Of a DNA stretch of 64,000 nt, positions 60,173 through 64,000 are shown in pieces. Each line of letters begins with the position of its first letter. Within the stretch, counting starts at the first letter, position 1. A program made the position numbers and the translations under genes. Location of the stretch: the NCBI GenBank assembly GCA_039028895.1, contig JBCCHF010000001.1, positions 186,001-250,000 on the forward strand. Direction: 5' to 3'. Source of the stretch: JAHDCJ01 sp039028895. GTDB taxonomy: Bacteria; Bacteroidota; Bacteroidia; Chitinophagales; Saprospiraceae. The notes beneath the pieces were generated by a model that saw only the letters and a list, made by a program, of their open reading frames with translations, was not told the origin of the DNA and did no database searches.

Positions 60173-62545
60173 CTAATGAACAATCCATGTGTAATGTTCG
60201 TCATTATCATCGGCGATCTCCTGATCTTTCAGGAGACTTTTATCATCTTTCACTTTTCCATTTACCTGTTCTGCAAAACAATAGGTAACGTCGTTGTCAT
60301 TCACTTTCATCCCGACTTTCACTACTTTTTGATCAACCCTGATCCTCGAAAGTCGTGAGAACTTGTGTCGTTGAGCCATGGCGAGAATCTCCTCTGCTTT
60401 TTTGCCCATGACCTGGAAGTATTCGATATGCTTCGCATCGAACCTGAAGTCTGAATTGACTTGGTTTTTCTCACCTTTGGCAGCATTTTCATCACTATTG
60501 AATTGCTCACCTAACTGGATCAGTGTGTAGAAATCAAAATCTCCCCTGGTGCCCGAGTTTGATTGTTTAAAACCAAAGGCAGCAGAAGTTTTCAAGGCAT
60601 TTCGTTCCACCCCCATATGGTTAAGACCGTACCAGCAGCAACCTTTGGCAACAGCAGATTTCAGATCTTCAGGCGGCAGGAAAATAGTCTTTGGGTTGAA
60701 GTTATATTCATTCAATACACGAAGGACATTCTGACTCACAAACGGGAACAGTGTACTTCTTCCGGAAAAAAGCACGGTATCAACCTTCTTATCGCCAATC
60801 ATCTGCAAAATATCAAAAGTGGCAGAACGTACATTTTCATAAATCAGTTTTTCGAAAACTTCATTTCTGAAAACCGGGTAATCTCCAACGATATCACCCC
60901 TGACAAACTGATCAAACATATCTTCGCCTTCATTGATATCAATGCTCAATCCACGTTTACGGAACAATTCGGATTGGTTGAAGATATCTGTCAGTTCGTA
61001 ATCTTCAATGAGTTTGCGGGAACTGACATTACTGAAATTGGCAATCATTTTCTTTTTCACTTCCAGCACAATGTCCATCAGCTGTTTACGGAGGCGCATT
61101 ACCTGTTGCCACTTTTGCTCATCTGCTTCATCAATCTCTTCGAAAGGGTTCAATGAAGCAAATGCAGGATATTCATTTTTATAGCTGAAGAAGAATTTGA
61201 TCAACGCGTAATCGATGGTATCACCTCCAATGCCATAACCCAGCTTGGCCAATACATCGATATAGTATTTCTGGTCTTTTTCCCGCTCGAACCTGGCATC
61301 AACCACAGAACAATTGATGGTAGCACCACCCATATCATAGATGAGGACAGTTTCTCCTTCAAATTTTGATTTTTCGGGTCTGAACTTATGGTAATTACTG
61401 ATATAGTAAAACAGGGTAGCTTCTGCTTCGTGGACATACCGGACATCGATGAAATCGGGTGTGTATTTCAAACAATCGATCATATCCTGGATCTTGGTAG
61501 CAGTAAAGTTATTCGGTATGGCCACTACCGCCCGATGACATTTATAGTCAGTTCGGTGTATTTCGAGTTTTTTGTTTTTTGAAGATCGGACAAAAGCCTG
61601 GAAATCTTTGTAGACACTATTCACCAATAACGAGGAAAGCAATTTCCCGTCAAGGGATAATTCGCGTCCATCGGTAAACGATACTTCCATAGTATCGGTA
61701 TAGCCAAGCAATTTCTTTATGGATTGGAAGGAAACAAAACTGCTATCTGAAACCGCAGATTTACCATAAGTGCCGAAGCGGTAGCCAATACCATTAAAGA
61801 CATCCATACCACTGCGGAGCATATCAACAGACTGGAGGATGGTATCCGGATCTGTGTTAAAAGCGATTACAGATGGGGTAATCTTGTCTTTTCCATTTTC
61901 CTGTTCGATGACGATATCTTCTGTGCTTGTTCCAGCCACAATGCAGGTGCCAGTAGTACCAGGGTCGATTCCGATCCATGAGATGCCAAGGTCCTGACCA
62001 ATGAAGAACTCGTAATCGATCTTTTTCTCGAGTTTTTGTGTGAGGAAGAACAAACGCTTGGCTTCAATATCGACTTCAACTTCGAAACCGACCATCACGG
62101 GCTCATTGACCTCGAAGCCAGCCTCATGTTGATTTAGGGTTATGTCAATCTCAAATGGAATTTTGCGAAGAGGTCTGTATTTATACAAAATCATCGGTGT
62201 TCCTTCTCTGAATTCTCTTCCTTCGCGATCTTCGAGGTATATGTCCATGCCTTTTGGTAAACGGACATTCTTAAGGGTAAAATGGACATCCATACCTGTG
62301 AATCGCCCCCAATTGAGAAAGGATTTAGGACTTGAATACTTTACGGATCCTCTGAAGGTAATGGTCTCAGATTTTTCGGTCCATACTTTATAGGGCGCTA
62401 CAATCTTACCCTGGTTCTGGAAATTGACCGACATATAATTATCGTTATACTCAAACAGGTCGAGCCGGATATCTTTAGGTCTTCCGAGCCAGGTTAGAAT
62501 GAAAATAAGGAGTAAAACAGTAACTGCAACTGGTGCAATGATCAT
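60173..62545 (-). CDS. Membrane-anchored Hsp70/actin-like ATPase
   Basis: A 790-residue protein: one N-terminal helix (residues 3-20, N-terminus outside by the positive-inside rule), a beta-rich region (about 25-180), then an actin/Hsp70-type ATPase with phosphate-1 IGIDPGTTGTCIV (191-203), AVVAIPNNFTATKIQDMI (connect-like, about 339-356), VHEAEATLFYYI, and phosphate-2 LIYDMGGATINCSVVD (401-416). The C-terminal part differs from DnaK: there is no canonical substrate-binding domain, and it ends in a 230-residue domain of unknown type. A membrane-tethered Hsp70 is unusual. It lies 72 bases after the TPR gene. Confidence 0.85.
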   Translation of the reverse strand: MIIAPVAVTVLLLIFILTWLGRPKDIRLDLFEYNDNYMSVNFQNQGKIVAPYKVWTEKSETITFRGSVKYSSPKSFLNWGRFTGMDVHFTLKNVRLPKGMDIYLEDREGREFREGTPMILYKYRPLRKIPFEIDITLNQHEAGFEVNEPVMVGFEVEVDIEAKRLFFLTQKLEKKIDYEFFIGQDLGISWIGIDPGTTGTCIVAGTSTEDIVIEQENGKDKITPSVIAFNTDPDTILQSVDMLRSGMDVFNGIGYRFGTYGKSAVSDSSFVSFQSIKKLLGYTDTMEVSFTDGRELSLDGKLLSSLLVNSVYKDFQAFVRSSKNKKLEIHRTDYKCHRAVVAIPNNFTATKIQDMIDCLKYTPDFIDVRYVHEAEATLFYYISNYHKFRPEKSKFEGETVLIYDMGGATINCSVVDARFEREKDQKYYIDVLAKLGYGIGGDTIDYALIKFFFSYKNEYPAFASLNPFEEIDEADEQKWQQVMRLRKQLMDIVLEVKKKMIANFSNVSSRKLIEDYELTDIFNQSELFRKRGLSIDINEGEDMFDQFVRGDIVGDYPVFRNEVFEKLIYENVRSATFDILQMIGDKKVDTVLFSGRSTLFPFVSQNVLRVLNEYNFNPKTIFLPPEDLKSAVAKGCCWYGLNHMGVERNALKTSAAFGFKQSNSGTRGDFDFYTLIQLGEQFNSDENAAKGEKNQVNSDFRFDAKHIEYFQVMGKKAEEILAMAQRHKFSRLSRIRVDQKVVKVGMKVNDNDVTYCFAEQVNGKVKDDKSLLKDQEIADDNDEHYTWIVH

Positions 62546-62617
62546 AGTGAGGTCTAAAATAACGATAATAGTACAAAAGTGCTAAAAACCGGAGCTCTAA
62601 CAAAATCAATATAATAT

Positions 62618-64000
62618 CTATTTCAAATTGATGCGACTTTTGTGGATGAAGCCCCTTGTTCCATCGGCTAAAATCACTTTCCACCAGTTTTGATCTGTTC
62701 TTGGTTGCACAAAAAAAGGTTGGTTGCGATAAACCTTGCTGATAACTGCTGTTTTGGTTCCCTTTCCTTTTCTGACATTGGTATAGCCGTCTGAATCTCT
62801 GACTGTGGCTTTAATGTATTCCAGTTCTTCGGAGTTATTGCCATCTGGCACTTCGTTATGATCGGTAATGGATACATTATATTTTCCGTTAGGATAAGCC
62901 TGAAAATATCGAAAATAGCCGTCGATGGTGTTTTCTTCTATTGCTGCCAGCCAGTAGGCCTCCTCTCTTTGTTCGGTTACCTCCTTGACGAAACTGCCTT
63001 CCGGAAAGCGTTCGAGGTAGTACTCAACATCATCGATTATTGGATTTTTTGCGATTTTCTTCCATAAAGCTTCTTCACCTTTAGTGATTGCGAGGGTTAA
63101 GTATTTCCCTTCCGGAAATTGTTCGATGTAGCGATCATAGGCGTTAATGGTGTTTTGGGCACGTGCCAGGCACCAGGCTGTCGGTTCTTTTACATACGGA
63201 TAGGCGAACCATCCTCCGGCTACGAGCAACAACAAAATGATCGGCTTCACCAATTTCCTGGATGATTTGGTTTTGGATTTTCTCGAGAGTGTCTTAAGTT
63301 CTTTCCGATAGGCCGTAAATCTTTCCTGGTATTCTTTTTTACCGGGGTCGAGTTGTGAAGCCTTTTCGGCATATTTGGCGGCCAGTTCTTTATGGCCATT
63401 GTCGTGACAACTTTCCGCGTAAGCGAAACAAAAATTGGCGAAAGATTCGGGTTTGATCAGTCCAATTTCTTTGGCTTCAACCTTTTCGAGATACTTTACG
63501 GCATCTTCATAATTATTTTGGTCAAACTCATATTGAGCGGCTATGACCCATAATTCGGCGAGATTGTATCGAATTCTTTCATTCTCGAGGTCCAGACAGG
63601 TTTCATCGATATTGCGGATCAATTCGATAAACCGATTCGCGCCATATCCCAAATTTCGATTACAAAATGCCAGGTAGTAACACGCCAGTGACTTATCGGG
63701 TTCTTCTCCATTAGTCGATATTACTGCAGCAGACAACAAGGTTTCTGCTCGCACAAACTGTTCGGTAACGCAAGCATCAATACCCAGGTAAAGCTGTGCC
63801 TTGGCATTGGTTTTATCCATCCTGTGGGCCATTTCCCAAGCTTTTATGGCTTCAATCCTTTTCCCGGAAAGGGTAAGAAATTCTGCTTTGGTCACCCAGG
63901 TATCGCTTTGATCTGGCCATAATTCAATTAATCGATCAAGGTAGACTTTTGAAGATTGTGGGTCATTGGCGTCAAGGGAAACCAGCGCCAGTTTACGAAG
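62618..64000 (-). CDS. TPR and SH3 membrane protein, N-terminus beyond the window
   Basis: The frame stays open to the right edge; 460 residues are visible (a GTG at 63893-63895 is not the real start). The visible N-part consists of TPR repeats (for example WEMAHRMDKTNAKAQLYLGI), then a basic stretch (SRKSKTKSSRKLVK), one membrane helix (PIILLLLVAGGWFAYPYV), three repeats of the type NTIxxYxRYxxxFPEGKY, and a C-terminal bacterial SH3 domain (GYTNVRKGKGTKTAVISKV, GTRGFIHKSRI). By charge distribution the TPRs are cytosolic and the SH3 domain is periplasmic, where it could touch peptidoglycan. First visible gene of the operon. Confidence 0.8.
   Translation of the reverse strand, partial: LRKLALVSLDANDPQSSKVYLDRLIELWPDQSDTWVTKAEFLTLSGKRIEAIKAWEMAHRMDKTNAKAQLYLGIDACVTEQFVRAETLLSAAVISTNGEEPDKSLACYYLAFCNRNLGYGANRFIELIRNIDETCLDLENERIRYNLAELWVIAAQYEFDQNNYEDAVKYLEKVEAKEIGLIKPESFANFCFAYAESCHDNGHKELAAKYAEKASQLDPGKKEYQERFTAYRKELKTLSRKSKTKSSRKLVKPIILLLLVAGGWFAYPYVKEPTAWCLARAQNTINAYDRYIEQFPEGKYLTLAITKGEEALWKKIAKNPIIDDVEYYLERFPEGSFVKEVTEQREEAYWLAAIEENTIDGYFRYFQAYPNGKYNVSITDHNEVPDGNNSEELEYIKATVRDSDGYTNVRKGKGTKTAVISKVYRNQPFFVQPRTDQNWWKVILADGTRGFIHKSRINLK

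Overview
The window looks like chromosomal DNA from a member of the Bacteroidota. Evidence: a gliding/type IX secretion lipoprotein (GldH), a protein with a C-terminal type IX sorting domain, two TonB-dependent receptors with the N-terminal carboxypeptidase-like domain typical of the phylum, many DUF families common there, and repeated promoter elements of the form TTG-N18-20-TAnnTTTG, the Bacteroidota housekeeping consensus. A Saprospiria- or Cytophagia-like relative is plausible, but I cannot fix the genus. I see no insertion sequence, prophage, rRNA or CRISPR array.

Left part (1-11 kb): the 3' end of a Pycsar-type membrane effector gene; an outer-membrane barrel protein; a GAF protein; a two-gene signalling unit (double-PAS, FixL-like histidine kinase plus a receiver-Crp response regulator); then a minus-strand operon of thioredoxin, small barrel protein, ApbE flavin transferase, DUF4266 lipoprotein and DUF3570 barrel protein, a probable envelope flavin/redox module. 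Heptamer tandem repeats sit against three stop codons (7299, 9860, 25806).

Middle (11-30 kb): a probable iron-acquisition cluster (DUF4856 lipoprotein, imelysin, a vitamin-K-carboxylase-like HTTM protein, FecA-like receptor), an FAD enzyme, NAD-dependent DNA ligase with an unusual zinc-finger cysteine pattern, an ABC exporter, a Ppx/GppA phosphatase and a membrane pyrophosphatase.

Housekeeping section (30-50 kb): grpE-dnaJ-gldH; gyrB; a second TonB receptor with a P450; metK; trpS with a FAH-family enzyme and RidA; the DUF177-rpmF pair; fumC; infC-rpmI-rplT; tRNA-Cys; an MscS channel; an FGE-type enzyme; and a type IX secreted protein. Several convergent gene pairs overlap at their stop codons.

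Right part (51.5-64 kb): the most unusual region. Eight minus-strand genes, running off the right edge, encode what looks like one trans-inner-membrane machine: a TPR/SH3 membrane protein, a membrane-anchored Hsp70-like ATPase, a coiled-coil membrane protein, two von Willebrand A proteins, a three-helix membrane protein, a tubulin/FtsZ-like protein with a long coiled-coil tail, and a membrane-anchored trypsin-like protease. Its function is not known to me and it is the best candidate for an undescribed system here.
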